Positions 11,084 to 23,021 of a stretch of 64,000 nucleotides of DNA are shown here, in pieces (the first letter of the stretch is position 1; the number at the start of each line of letters is the position of its first letter). The notes under the pieces were generated by a model. That model saw only the letters and a program-made list of their open reading frames with translations. It had not been told where the DNA came from and ran no database searches. This DNA is from Histoplasma ohiense (Eukaryota > Ascomycota > Eurotiomycetes > Onygenales > Ajellomycetaceae): assembly GCA_017607445.1 (NCBI GenBank), contig JAEVHH010000006.1:2294001-2358000 (forward strand). Direction: 5' to 3'. A program made the position numbers and the translations under genes.

Positions 11084-11850
11084 CAAGTCTCTTCGATATG
11101 TATGTACATGTACCATTACAAAGGATAATTAATATAATATTATATAATACTATACCATCGATGCCAAAATCCTGTATCGAAATTGACAAGAGAGTTGGAC
11201 GAAGAATTTCAAGCGGCAATGAGGTCAGGCAGACGAGCGAGATGCGCAGAGTTCTAGACATTGATCATTGAGCGGCGGGATAGTTAGTTATATTAACTGG
11301 CTTAACTGAACTTGGGACCTTCGGATGAATGCCTGATTGTTTGGTTTCAGAAAATTAGGCGAACTTTTTTGGCTTTTTCTTCGCGAGACATCTTCCTGAA
11401 ATCATCAAGGCCATTCGCAGCATCTTCAACCATCGAGGTGAAGCGAACTGATATACTGACTAGCTAACTTGGTCAATTGGCTAACTGATCCAGGACGCAT
11501 CGCATGAGATGTCTAGCTTTCTGTGGATGGATAAGAGACTAAAGGAGAACCGAAGATTAACTACTAGTATTGCACCGACAAACTTCCCGCTTGAGTCTCG
11601 CAGCTTGGGTTTGCGATGTACTGGATGTAAGTTCACCATCAATCGCAGAGTCTACGTGCCTGTACATTTTGCTGAAGGACCGTTTTCCCTCGTGGAATAA
11701 CTTGTTAGCCAGTCGGATTGCCGGTGTGGGGAATAACTACGAAGGGGTGTTCAGCCACCGCTCCGCATCTGCTGCAGCTATAGCTCTAAAACGATGTGAT
11801 TTTCGCCATAACATCGTTTGACCCTGAAGAAGAGTGATGTGCCTTTTACA
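11084..11850. other. Spacer, possibly with the lost 5' part of the HET-like relic
   Basis: Short frames at 11509-11821 show no HET hallmark. They may derive from the 5' end of the relic that follows, but I cannot show it. Confidence 0.4.
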
Positions 11851-13193
11851 GGCTAGGGGATCCAATCTGGGTGGAGATTGAACAAGGCGGATGTCCAGAG
11901 TTATTGGCTTCAGGCAGATTGGAGCATTGGATGGATATCCGGCTCCGCTCCCATCAGCAGGTGTCCTTTTACAGAAGTACGAGATGATCTGAATAGTGCT
12001 ATCAAGAACCTGGAATCTGTTATTCTCAACTCCCTGAGTCAGCTGAAAGCCGGGTCAAAGTACCTCGATCTGCTATCCTACATGAAGGTGCCTGCTTTTG
12101 GTATCACATCTACAAGAAGGGACCTCAGCGATTCCATATTTTACTCCAGGCAGGCTCAGGCAGAGGCGGAGCCTACCCGAGGAGAGCCGACTTCATGGCA
12201 CACAATCTGATCCTTTTAAGAAACTATTTTCTTAGAAGCATTTCAATGGTAGAGGCCCAGGCATCCATCATGGAGGCTATCCAGCAACGGGATCATGTAC
12301 TAATTTGCCATTCTAATCGGCATTGCAAGGTTATCTCCCCTTCGGAAAAGTCTCTTCTGTTAAAACGCCATGCCGCTTCAATGTCTGACACTAAGTAAGT
12401 GACACTGACAACAACTCCAACCCAGTTCCATCTCATCCTAGAAACTTCCAAATTGGACACGCGCGGTTAAACTTTACGGGAACACTTGCTGTTTCGATGA
12501 CACATCCATTTGGCATGAATTTCGTCTACTTCCAATGCAACAAGGGGCCATGCGCGAAACTATTCTGGAAGAGAATGCTGAACTTTTCGGCAAACCGCTT
12601 GAGGTTCCTCGACCTATTGGAAACGAAAGCCCCCTGGTCGAACTCAAGAAATCATGTCTACTTCCTAGAAATGAAGGTATACTCCGAATATTTTATGATT
12701 ACGGGAAATTGGTGGAGCTATACACGGCGCAGCAGTTGAAAATTCCAGCCGACAACCTCAACGCTTTCTCTGGAATTCTTCGTGTTCTTGCTGGCCACCT
12801 AGGGAACACCTTTATGAGCGGCTTCCCAGCTGCATCTCCCTATCTTGTCTTGCTGTGGACCTCTGTCCATCTAGTAACTGAAAGGAAATTGAACAACCAT
12901 GCCTTGATCGAGATGGATGAAGTGATACCATTCCCTATTTGGTCCTTGGCCGGTTGGTTAGTGGCCGTGGAATACCGCCTGCTCTAGGAGTCCATACCAA
13001 TATCTCAGATTTGGAATTCCTACACTCACTACCATGGTACGTTGGCCAGAATCCCTGGATAGGCCGATCTGGTAGACTCCACGGGAGTTTCAATCAATCC
13101 GGCTATCTTCTCGACATCTGCAGTTTAGAGTTCGAGGACGAACAAGAAATCATTTCCATTCCGGATTTTGGACCCGATGTGCTACAATTCTAG
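11851..13193 (+). pseudogene. Decayed HET-like (heterokaryon incompatibility type) gene
   Basis: Pieces of one protein lie in different frames. GDPIWVEIEQGGCPELLASG starts near 11856 and is stopped by TGA/TAG at 11985-11996. ACFWYHIYKKGPQRFH and RGGAYPRRADFM precede 12195. An intron (12395-12441, GTAAGT to CCTAG) joins this frame to NFQIGHARLNFTGT and VYFQCNKG. At the GGGG at 12544-12547 the sensible frame shifts to RETILEENAELFGKP, then LKIPADNLNAFSGILRVL and FPIWSLAGW. These last motifs match the C-terminal part of fungal HET proteins (LNAFSGI, then SWAGW). Another shift near 12985 leads to a tail ending IPDFGPDVLQF. At least three breaks make a working product unlikely. HET proteins control self/non-self recognition; the N-terminal HET core is not visible here. 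Confidence 0.6.
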
Positions 13194-14765
13194 AGCAACG
13201 TTGTTAATATTTCGTGTTTCCAACTGTCAACAGCGAATGCAGTACTTTATCTAACTAAACGAGACCACGTCCACACACAAGGACAACAAGCCGTTGTACG
13301 GCTCGAGGATAGGAGAGGTCGCCATTGTGGGATGGTACCGATTCGGAATGAGTGGCTGCGTTCGACGAACATTCGCGAAACATACCAAAGCGACGAAGAT
13401 CGCCACCCTCGGACGTTGCGAACTGGTCACTGCCAAAGCCTGCAAATGTAGATGCGCATGAGCCACGGTGCAGTTTCCAGAAAGTTGAGGGCGAAATTGA
13501 CATGTTTGATAAGAATAGTTCAGACAACTGGGAGGGGTAGTTGTGAGGTCTCTACCTTGGTTGTTAAATGGGATTCTGAGCCTGGTGAGATGGCTACCTG
13601 AGCCCAGGTCCATAATTGAAGCTTGGAGAGATGCGCGAAGATGCGCGACCGGAGCGAAGGCATATGTAACTTGTCCGAGGGGTGTCCGACTCATTTTGCT
13701 GATGCCATTGCAGTTACACAGAAGATTTCTGTTGCGTCCCTCCGCTGTTGAACATGCATTAAGAACTGAGTCCCCTGATCTTTTTCCTTTCTCTTTCTTC
13801 CCCTTTCTTTCCTTCTTTCTTTTTTCCATTTTGTTTTGTGTTTCTGATAAATTATTTTTTCAGTCCGACAAGCGAAGAACAGAAAACGGGTTGTTTCAGC
13901 ACTTCCGTCCGCTGGCAGAGCCTCCCGCAGAGCCCGGAAAAATAGTTCATGATATGCCCTTATTTTCTTTCATTCATCAGAATTTGGTGGAGATCAGGCG
14001 GAAAACGACCTATTTTAGCTTCGTTGCAATCTGGCTCAATTACTCCAATGGAACAAAGTTGAGAGAGACCGCTCCTTGACATATTCGGAAGCATTCAGGG
14101 GGGTGAACTGACTTCCCCACTAAACCGGGCTCTCTCTACTGCAGATTTGTGGGAACTACATGTTTATTTCCAACCAACCCCCTCGCTGTGGGTAAAAAGG
14201 GGACCTCGTGGCCCAATAATTGGAAAGCAATCTGGCACTCTGTGGCTGTCGAAATGTTTTGCGTCCTTCTCCACGCTTTCCATCCGCACCCATGGCGGTG
14301 ATGTCAATGGCGGGGTGTAGAGGTTATTTTCGCGCAAATGTTTCATGCCTCAACAACATGACTTAGGTAGGTAAGATACCAAGGTGTATAGAAACCCCGA
14401 GACGGGGAACTAACTGGGTACTGCTATTCCTTTGGTCCTGGCGTGCTTTTCTGATCACTTTCTTTGTAAAGCCACAACAGGGCTTACGATTGCTGCCCAA
14501 ACCAGCCGCTGAAAACTCTAAGGCGGCATTCAGGTTACCGAATCGAAGGCTCTCATGAGCTCCCTATAAATACCCATAAGTGTGTTCTTATTCTTTCCCA
14601 GCTGTCCATTTTGTTTGCGTTTCAAGCTAACGGGGACTTCCATGTGCTACGGATATCCCTCCTTGCCCGTTTGCCTAAGTTTGGCCTGAAATATTACGAT
14701 TAATAAACGACCTGAGAAAATATATTCGTTTAGAGTCGCATATTGATTGTTATTGGGAAAAAAAA
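13194..14765. other. Intergenic spacer
   Basis: No gene seen. Overlapping open frames at 13251-13829 and 13543-14079 run against each other over a T/C-rich tract (13780-13860) and look like composition artefacts. The last 200 bases should hold the promoter of the gene at 14766. Confidence 0.5.
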
Positions 14766-16281
14766 ATGGCTACTGAGAAACCATCGATAGGTTTTGTAGG
14801 CCTGGGCCTCATGGGCTTTGGCATGGCCACCAATTTGATCAAGCTAGGTTATGTCGTCAAGGGATATGACATCCAGGAGACAACAATGGCCCGCTTCAAG
14901 GACGCTGGCGGCCAGATCGCTTCGTCTCCTGGAGGTGCCGCGGGTGGGAATCTGTTCTGTGTTTGCATGGTCGCTACCGCTGCTCAGGCACAGGTCGCCA
15001 TTTTTGACCATGAAAATGGCATTGCGAAGGGTATTAAATTCTGCTGCTCTCAATGAATTATGTTGTACGTACTGTACATGTCTTATTCTTTTAGCTAAGC
15101 TAATTTGTTGCCGATAATTCCTCCCATAGGTCTCCCCAGTGGCGCTACTCTCATTCTGTGTTCCACTGTTCCAGCCGTTTCCGCGCAGTCGTACCGTGAT
15201 CAGCTCGACTCAATTGGCCGCGAAGATGTACACTTTATCGACGCACCTGTGTCGGGCGGAGCCCGGAAAGCCGGAGAGGGTACTCTCACTATAATGGCAG
15301 GCGGCTCAGATGCGGCGCTTGAAAAGGGCAAATTCCTCCTTACAGAGATGGCGGATACGAATAAACTATACTTTGTGCCTGGCGGAGTCGGCGCGGGCAG
15401 CAACATGAAGATGATCCACCAAGTGTTCGCTGCTATCCATATACTCGCGGCCAGTGAAGTCATGGGGCTTGCCGCACATTTGGGGTTGAATGCCGAAGAA
15501 GCTGGCAAAGCACTTACATCATCCGATGCATGGAGCTTCATGCATGAGAACCGCTGCGAGCGTATGCTACGGGAGGATTATTATCCAGGAGCGAGTGCTA
15601 TTACTATTATTCTAAAAGATGTGGTATAGTTGTTAATTCCGTCTTCTACGGCTATGCCCCTTCAGCTAGTTTTTTCCCCTAACTGACTGGTCTGTCGAAA
15701 AACAGGGCATCGTCACCGCGGCTGCGCGCCTTCATAACTTTCCCACCCCACTCTGTAGCATTGCGGAGCAAATATTCATCACCGCCCTCCCTCTCGGCTT
15801 CGGCGGTGATGATGACGCCAGTGCCGTGCGCCTCTACTACCGAGATCCCATCACCAAGGCTGAGCCGAAGGCGTCCCTCAACCCCGAAAGCAACGCGGCG
15901 GCGCTCAAACTCATCGTCAATTTACTTACCAACATCCATCTAGTCGCTGCCGCCGAAGCCATCGCTTTCGCCCGACTCCTCAAAGTCGATCTGCCACTAG
16001 TCTACGCCGTCGTCAACGCTGCCGCGGGCGCGAGTACAATTTTCAAAATTCGTGGTGAGGGGATGATCGCAGGATTGACGGGTGGGTTTGGCAGTGGCAG
16101 CACGAAGACGGTGAATGAGGCCACGGCGGAGCTTGCCGCTGTTGTTCAGGCAGCGAGGGATGTTTATTGCCCGCTTCATATAGGGAATGCTGCGCTTAAT
16201 ATGCTTTATTTGGCTCAGAAGCAGGGGCTGGGTGAGAAGACTGATTCGCATATTTTGCGGGTTTATGAGAATGGAGAGTAA
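14766..16281 (+). CDS. Tandem 3-hydroxyisobutyrate-dehydrogenase-like oxidoreductase (L-threonate dehydrogenase type)
   Basis: Three exons (14766-15030, 15130-15623, 15706-16281) give 444 residues; both junctions keep frame. Residues 8-17 (IGFVGLGLMG) are the NAD(P)-binding GxGxxG. DAPVSGGARKAGEGTLTIMA is the substrate-loop signature of beta-hydroxyacid dehydrogenases. GAGSNMKMIHQ carries the catalytic lysine, though the usual NN after it is HQ. A second C-terminal helical domain follows (ESNAAALKLIVNLLTNIHLV, then FGSGSTKTVNEATAELAAVV), so the protein is longer than the roughly 300-residue single-domain enzymes. This tandem layout occurs in fungal and plant threonate/tartronate-semialdehyde-type enzymes. 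The likely reaction is NAD-linked oxidation of a hydroxy acid in the cytosol; the substrate is not decided by sequence. Confidence 0.85.
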
Positions 16282-17268
16282 GAAACTGCCGGGCTGGTTG
16301 GTTGATGGGGAAATTCTCATTGCCATTTCTCTTACCCAATATACGTTGCGGCCTTCTGTATTGCGGCTGTCTTCCCCCTATATCCTACATTCGATAGCCA
16401 AATTTGGTTTTCTCACTTCTTTTTTTGGATGTTCCACATAGAAATTATGCATATATCCACCGATGAGTCCCAGGTATTATTGGATCAGAGTATCAATGGA
16501 AAGATATGATTTCAATCGCTTTTGCGTCCTTTCTGAATCCCTATTTCGAAAATTTCAAGAAGACCAAGATGTGTCAAGATCGTCCAATCGGTAACATGGA
16601 TCACCACACATCTCCCATTTCCATATAAAATCAATGGTGGTCAACTCTTGATATTCCAACATCCATGAGAATGCTACATGATACGTAATTTGCCGATTCA
16701 GATATATATATTATAAATAAATTGTTTAGAATTTAAATTATCAGTATGTTGCCGAGCTACAGTCTGTATTATTATGTGCTTTTTGTTCATTAATTATATA
16801 TACAAATTTTGTGAGTTTTATTCAGATTACAGTGCTGTTATCAATATATTTATCTGTTAGTTTTATATATTTTATTTCACTGCATATTTATTCTATATGT
16901 AAATTGTAATAGAAAATAATGCATGTAAAAAAAAAGTTATTCAAATATTATAAAATGATCAGCTTTTCTCAAGCAAGCGGAACACAATAGTGATCTGAAT
17001 ACATCTCCTAAATTTATCCGAGAAAATATTCTTGAATTCACATGTAATGCTCTTTCTAGAAAAGCAAAAAACTTTTATGTTATATATACTTGATAGATAA
17101 TGTTAAATTACCACATCTAAATTTACTATAACAACTTGTGTTTGAGATATGAGTATCATATTTCGTATCGGGGAATGCGGGCGTTGCATATGTTTACAAC
17201 CACTCGACGACATCAAAACCCCCCCTTTTATCTCGAATTTGAAAAACGCCATAACAAAACCCTTAAGT
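16282..17268. other. AT-rich intergenic island
   Basis: From about 16640 to 17120 the sequence becomes extremely AT-rich with almost no CpG, unlike the genes on either side. No coding frame is seen. It resembles repeat DNA decayed by repeat-induced point mutation, but no terminal repeats are visible. Confidence 0.6.
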
Positions 17269-18428
17269 TCACACCTTATATACCAGCTTCTTCCCACTGA
17301 CCTTATTCTCTCTCATAAGCGTCCATCCATCTGGTATAGCCGCAAATCCGCCGTCCTCGTTCGTCAGCACTCGATGTGCCTTAATCTTCCCCTCTGAAAT
17401 CAGCTTCTCCGCAATGTCCCCAAAGCGGATCCCGTACTCGATATCCTCCGGCTTAGGAGGAAAGAAGAACTCGCCCACCCTGAATTCTTCGTTGATCATA
17501 GTGTATACTACCGCGGCGCTGGACTCAACATCCTTTCGCTCCATCTGCGGGAATTGCGTAGCCATGTACTTGCCACCCGGCTTGGAGGAGAAACCGCCAG
17601 CGCATACTGCAGCTGTTTCGGGAATTGAAATAGTGTCGTAGACGAGATGGAGGTTGTCATTGGTATATTCGCGGAATTTTTTGCCGATGCCCTCCTCGTG
17701 GGAGTCGAAAACTACGTCTGCGCCCAGTTCCTTCACGTACGAGAAGTTCTGCGGCGAGCAGGTGGTCAGGACTGTGTAGCCAGACCTGTTAAAATGGTTA
17801 GCCATACCGTCGCAACCACAATAGGCAGGTCGTTGGCCAATGTTTATGGATATGGCAAACGCTCATCATACTGAGTCGGTGTAGACGACATACAGCTTTG
17901 CAAACTGAATAGCCAACGCCCCCGTCGCCGAACTTCCGCCGTAAATAAGCACGGGAACGGCATTTTTAACAGGCTCATTCGGCAGCGCCATCTGCAGGAT
18001 CCCCTGATACAACCCCTGAGCCACTGTGTATAATCCCATGGGCATTGATGCTGCCTGATCCATGCGCAACGTGTCCGGCACACGCAACAGCAGATCGCCC
18101 TTGGAGATTACATATTCGAAGCGCCCTTGGTCGGCTTCATTTTGTTAAAGCCGAGGTTGAAGCCCATCACTTTGTCTCCCTTGTTGAATTTCTTGACAAT
18201 AGTAGGACCAACTTCTTCGACTATGCCGGAAAAGTCGCAGCCACCTAGTGTGCCTGGGATGGTTTTGTCTGAGCCCAAATTCTTGCAGTCCGCCGGGTTG
18301 AGGGCGACACGGGTTGTCTTGACGAGGACGTGGTCGGGTAGTATATCGGGGATGGGAAAATCATTAGATACGAGCGCTTCACAGTTGGGACCTGATATGA
18401 GTGCCCTTTGAGTTTTTGGAATCGCCAT
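17269..18428 (-). pseudogene. Zinc-type (MDR) enoyl reductase, frameshifted
   Basis: Reads 18428 to 17269. Start MAIPKTQRALISGP. LGGCDFSGIVEEVG and FNKGDKVMGF are typical of medium-chain reductases of the trans-acting enoyl reductase/ToxD type. At 18120/18121 the frame breaks: the first part ends PTKGA-, and the sequence continues as FEYVISKGDLLLRVPDTL only after a one-base shift, with no splice site nearby. IYGGSSATGALAIQFAKL is the NADPH-binding loop. A good intron (17786-17893, GTATGT to AACAG) then joins SGYTVLTTCSP and the rest up to the stop. Apart from the single missing base the gene is complete at about 350 residues, so the break is recent or a sequencing error. It lies 0.6 kb from an FAD monooxygenase on the same strand, a pairing seen in secondary metabolism, but no synthase is present. 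Confidence 0.75.
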
Positions 18429-19034
18429 TGGAGTAATTTGATACAATAAGATTCAGATATGCAAACACCAACTAGGGGCGGGACATAAAGAGGTTGTTGG
18501 GAAATTAATGTATAAATAAATTGTGCTGATATAGGAAGGCGAGAGAGTAAGTTCAACTGCGCAGCTGAACGACGGGGAGAAGTGTCGATATATATAGAGG
18601 TGTTCGATGAGGAGAAGCTCCAGAAGCTACCATCATTTTCCTTTCGAAGTCAATTAGAAATCAAATGAATGTCCCAGTACTTCGCATTCTAGTAGTACAT
18701 GAGTTGTGCAGAGTCACTATCAAAAGTTTTGGCTCACTCAAAAAGCATACAACATCATCTGGAATTAGGGCTTAATCAACAATGAGCTCATGCCTAAAAT
18801 ATGGGGACCCGGGCCGTGACAAATACCTTAACTAGTTGGTTAGTGCCTTGGTCAGACAAAACTTTTAACAGTGACCTTCCGGAAACTTAACGGATGAGCC
18901 GGTAATACACTGCATATGTCTATCGCATCGTATAATAAATCTCCGCGAACTTACCCCTAAATAATTTTAGACCCCTTGGCCTCGCAACCAACTACTGTTA
19001 AGCTGATCGGAGACACGACATGATGACCAATCGA
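18429..19034. other. Spacer between two minus-strand oxidoreductase genes
   Basis: Contains the promoter of the enoyl reductase and the 3' end of the FAD monooxygenase. Nothing else seen. Confidence 0.5.
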
Positions 19035-20573
19035 TCATGTTGACAATTTGCGGATTCCACAAGCTCTGAGATACTCCTCAAATTGTGCTGGCATGCCGGA
19101 CAAGTTCGCAAACGCAACATAACTATCGGGCCGCAATAGATATGCAGCGTCTCGAGCGAATCCCACTCCTTTACAGTCTTCTGTCCAGTCGAAAGCATGC
19201 AGTGCAACGTCCTTGTCTCTGCACCATGCTATCATCTCCTCCTTGGGGGTTCCGTAAACATGAACTTGCCACGCGATTTGTGATAGTGCTTCATAGTTAT
19301 CTAACCCAATGGCGGTTATATAAGGGAGCCGGTCCCCGCCGTGCACAAGGCCAGCGACGCCTCCGACACATGACGTTCCGCGGTAGGTTATGTGCGTTTG
19401 CGAAAGTATGCGAAAGGCATAATCCGTAGCTCCTGGTAGTCGCATAGCCACGGGGAGGATCCAGGGTACGATATAAGAGCGCGCGATATCTGCAAGAAAA
19501 CCCCCGGATGTTGCGATGGAGAAAGCTTGATCCGTCCTCTGTATCAACGCTCGCGCAAATGGAATCCTCTCTTCCTCGAAGCTATCCAGCAGTGACGAAT
19601 CGGCGTGGCCTTGCAATACCGCCGCCAATTTCCAAGCCAAATTGACCGCATCGCCGATTCCGGTGTTCATTCCCTGCCCGCCTGCGGGGCTGTGAATATG
19701 CCCCGCATCACCCACGAGAAACGCTCTGCCACTCCGAAATTTGCTCGCCACCCTATGGTGGACGCGATATGTTGAGAACCAGTTGACTTTCTCTACTTTG
19801 ATTTTCAAGCTGTCTATAGCGGTACCCGATACGTCTTCAAATGTCAGTGTTTCCGGAGGGACATCGGGTTTGTTATCCACCATACCAACTACTCGCACGC
19901 GCGAACTGTCGTTGTATGCGAAGATGAGGAGGAAATCGGAGGAATGGAGACTGACATGGACCTCTCCGTTGATGGCGGGTCCGCTGGCCTCGATGTCCGC
20001 AACGTAGAATCGGGACTGATAAGTCCCACCTGGGAAGTGTATATCACTGAGCCCATTTCGCACAGTCGACGATGCACCGTCGCAGCCGATGATGTACTGT
20101 GCCTCACAATTCTCCTCCCGCTCCTGTGTATCATTGTGGAGGACGGTGAACGAGACATGGTCGCCATGGTCTTTGAAATTTACTAGCTCCCTATTCCGCT
20201 CGACCGTGATGCCAGCTTCCGCCAGCTTTTCCTCCAGCAGCTTTTCATGTCGGTCCTGTGGGTAGACGTGGACGAATGGGTAAGGTGTGACGCCCTTTCC
20301 GATATCGCCAATCGGTAATCGCACTCTATGTTTCCCCTGGATCCAAAGGTTTGCGGCTATCATCTGCTTGCCGTCAGCAATCACCTCGTCGTCCAGGCCC
20401 AGTTTTCGGTAGAGCTCAAGGGAGCGAGCGTGCATGACGATGGCGCGTGAATTGGAAGCCCTAAACTCGCCCTTATCGATTATCCGCAGCCCCACGTTTT
20501 GTCTCTGCAGCCACGACGCCAGCACCAGACCTGAGGGTCCACCGCCAACAATCAACACTGGGATTCGATTCAT
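19035..20573 (-). CDS. FAD-dependent aromatic-ring monooxygenase (PheA/TfdB family)
   Basis: Single-exon gene of 512 residues. All three FAD/NAD(P)H motifs are present. VLIVGGGPSGLVLA (residues 6-19) is the dinucleotide GxGxxG. YIIGCDGASSTVR (near 160) is the DG motif. FLVGDAGHIHSPAGGQGMN (near 285) is the GD motif, followed by GIGDAVNLAWKLA. The length and the C-terminal thioredoxin-like tail (LLRPDSYVAF) fit phenol-hydroxylase-like flavoproteins that hydroxylate aromatic or polyketide substrates using NAD(P)H and O2. There is no signal peptide. The neighbouring reductase on the same strand suggests a shared, perhaps dying, pathway. The substrate cannot be read from sequence. Confidence 0.88.
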   Translation of the reverse strand: MNRIPVLIVGGGPSGLVLASWLQRQNVGLRIIDKGEFRASNSRAIVMHARSLELYRKLGLDDEVIADGKQMIAANLWIQGKHRVRLPIGDIGKGVTPYPFVHVYPQDRHEKLLEEKLAEAGITVERNRELVNFKDHGDHVSFTVLHNDTQEREENCEAQYIIGCDGASSTVRNGLSDIHFPGGTYQSRFYVADIEASGPAINGEVHVSLHSSDFLLIFAYNDSSRVRVVGMVDNKPDVPPETLTFEDVSGTAIDSLKIKVEKVNWFSTYRVHHRVASKFRSGRAFLVGDAGHIHSPAGGQGMNTGIGDAVNLAWKLAAVLQGHADSSLLDSFEEERIPFARALIQRTDQAFSIATSGGFLADIARSYIVPWILPVAMRLPGATDYAFRILSQTHITYRGTSCVGGVAGLVHGGDRLPYITAIGLDNYEALSQIAWQVHVYGTPKEEMIAWCRDKDVALHAFDWTEDCKGVGFARDAAYLLRPDSYVAFANLSGMPAQFEEYLRACGIRKLST

Positions 20574-23021
20574 TTTTCCAAAAGCCAGGGCTTAGAAGCG
20601 TAGTCAGGATTGTGGACCATAAGGAAAGGGACATAGCTGTCGCTCAACGAGGAGCAGAAAGCCAAGCTGCCACATCGGGCCTTTTAACTGAACCATAGCA
20701 CAGAATAGTTCTTGAGGATAGATCGTACTGTTACACCTCTGTAGCCATCGGACATCGCCTGCCCCGAAACGCCGACTTTTGCCTTCCGCCGCACATCCAG
20801 CTGGAAAAGCCAATAGGTCCTCGCTGAAGAGTGAGATGCAGAAGAACAGTACCAAGGTACGCAGTAGATAGAGGGATTGTCGGCAAAAGAACAAACATCC
20901 GTCCGCTGGAAAGTTAAGGCCGCTTCTCCTCAAGGAATTGTCTCAAACTGTACGATGCTGAGAAAAGAGTTCAAACTAGTTGAAGCGGGGGTGGCTTGAG
21001 CCTTGGAAGGGTTGGCTTTGTTAGTTAATCGAGACCACAAAATGTATAAAAATGCACACAAAAGATTCGAGAACTGTCCAATTGGATGGCGAATGCCATA
21101 TTTGATGTGTGAACAATAATATAGCTTGGATAACTGTAGTCTCTCAAATAGAGCAAAATACTGAGTAGCGAACTTGGAGGCTGGGGGAGAGTTTCATGCC
21201 GGGGATGAGGATGCCTCGAGGGTGATACAGCTAACTTAACTGCATTATGCTCCAGGAAGACCCCATTTGAAGAATCAATTTATCTGAATATCTCGGTATA
21301 AATACACTGTAGTTAGTGTATAAAGTGTAATTTATATGTTAGAAGATATATAGTATTATGTATTTCATTTTCGCTGAAAAATATCAAGTAACTATAAGAT
21401 AAGATCTGAAGTGTATTCGTTAGATGTTCACTTTCACAAAAATGATATATGTAAATTTATATGTAACTATCGTGAGATTACAGTATTATTATTATGTATT
21501 GTAGATTTATTTTTCAGTCAATTCTTATACAAATTTCATGACATATATAAGATGTATGTATAGGACCTTATATATTACACATAAAAATAAAATAAAATAT
21601 GGATGATGTGGCCGTTATATCCCTCTTGAAAATTCTCCTTTTTGTGTGAGAAACATGGAGTTTGAAGCATGTTAGAATTGGAGCTAAAAAGGAGAGTCAA
21701 TTCCCGGTATTAAGTTCACAATTTTCATTGCGTTGAAACACGTACTCTGAGCATTGACATATCTCAGGATTGAAGTAACTGGCCACATAGGAAACGGACC
21801 GCTCTCCCTTGCATGTCTCAGCATCCAGCATCTGCACGAACCCCTCACTGGCCGCTGCCCGCAGGGATGCCCCACCAATGCCTGACAAGCCTCATAAAAC
21901 CGTTCATGTAAGTGGCAGGTCAACAGAAGCTCGGCCAGTTAATATTCGGCACAAGCCCATTTTTAGTGGGGGGGCAGGTCCAACGATCATCCAAATGGCT
22001 GCTCTCATCTTGTCGACCGCGCGGCCGTGGCAATGAATATTTGGATCGCTTCTGTGATTCGCAGCTCGTATCCTCCAGCGACAGAGCTAAGAGACGGCGT
22101 CATGTAGGTCTGTCATCCTCCAGGGCCAAGCGGGCGTGAGGTAGCTATCCAACTCGATTTTCCATCGTTATTCTGCGATTGAACTGCCCGAGCTCTAGAA
22201 TAGTGTGGACGGATGAACACTGAAGCTCAAGAATGCGCCACAGAGATTGGAGGGGATCTCTTTCCGATGCTTTGCACAGTCCATGGATTGGCTTGGTTAC
22301 TGAGCTTGATAGATGAGCAGTCCCTTCAGGATGGTGATGACACATCCGGTCCATGGGCTTGAGCGGGGGACAGCAGCATTAGGCCCACTTTTGAAATTCT
22401 CGCTTCCAGCATCAGTTTGATGACGATTAGATTAATAACTATTAAAGAGTCAACAAAGCAGCCAGCGGCCGTTTGGAACCCGGAGCGTTTTGGCGTGCAA
22501 GTTCGCTATGTGAAGCAAGAGAGTTACCCTGTCTAGCTTCAACACCGGCAGGGGAGTTCATCTTATACGGCGAGCCCCAAATTCTAATTGTCGCCTTGTC
22601 GCCTTGACATGCGGGAATGGACTGTTGATCGTGACGTAATGGCTGCTTCAAGTTTCCAAGCTTTCTGCGTCTGTCTCGTCAAGAGCAAGGATAAGTCGTG
22701 GTGGACAGTTAATCGCTGATCGTGGAGGGCCTTGTGCGCTGCGTACCGTGTCGATGGAGTCGTTCATCCGCCCCTTATATATGGAGGACATACCCGCAAC
22801 CCCCTCCATAAACTTCCATTTTCCTGTTTGCATATTCAAGTGTTGATGACAGATTTTCAGAATGACGGTCGTCTCCGTAACTACTACATAATAGGAAATT
22901 CCATTGCCTTTGTTGTCTACTCTAATTTAGCCGTGTGTGTCACGATACCAGCCGGTGCTACCATTTTCTTTGGGAGCAGCAAGATTAGAACCGAAACAAA
23001 TCATCACTAGTAGTAAAAACA
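20574..23021. other. Gene-poor spacer with AT-rich island
   Basis: No supported gene. 21260-21660 is extremely AT-rich and CpG-poor. A 63-codon minus-strand frame at 21697-21888 (containing GERSVSYVASYFNPEICQC) looks slightly protein-like with spaced cysteines and could be the end of a lost secreted protein, but I find no start exon with a good splice donor. Frames at 22145-22839 are unremarkable. Confidence 0.5.

Noticed and set aside
13251..14079. Two long opposing open frames
   Set aside because: They overlap each other, cross a T/C-rich tract and show no conserved motif or plausible start context.
21697..21888. 63-codon minus-strand frame with spaced cysteines
   Set aside because: Looks slightly protein-like, but no signal-peptide exon with a valid donor could be found upstream.
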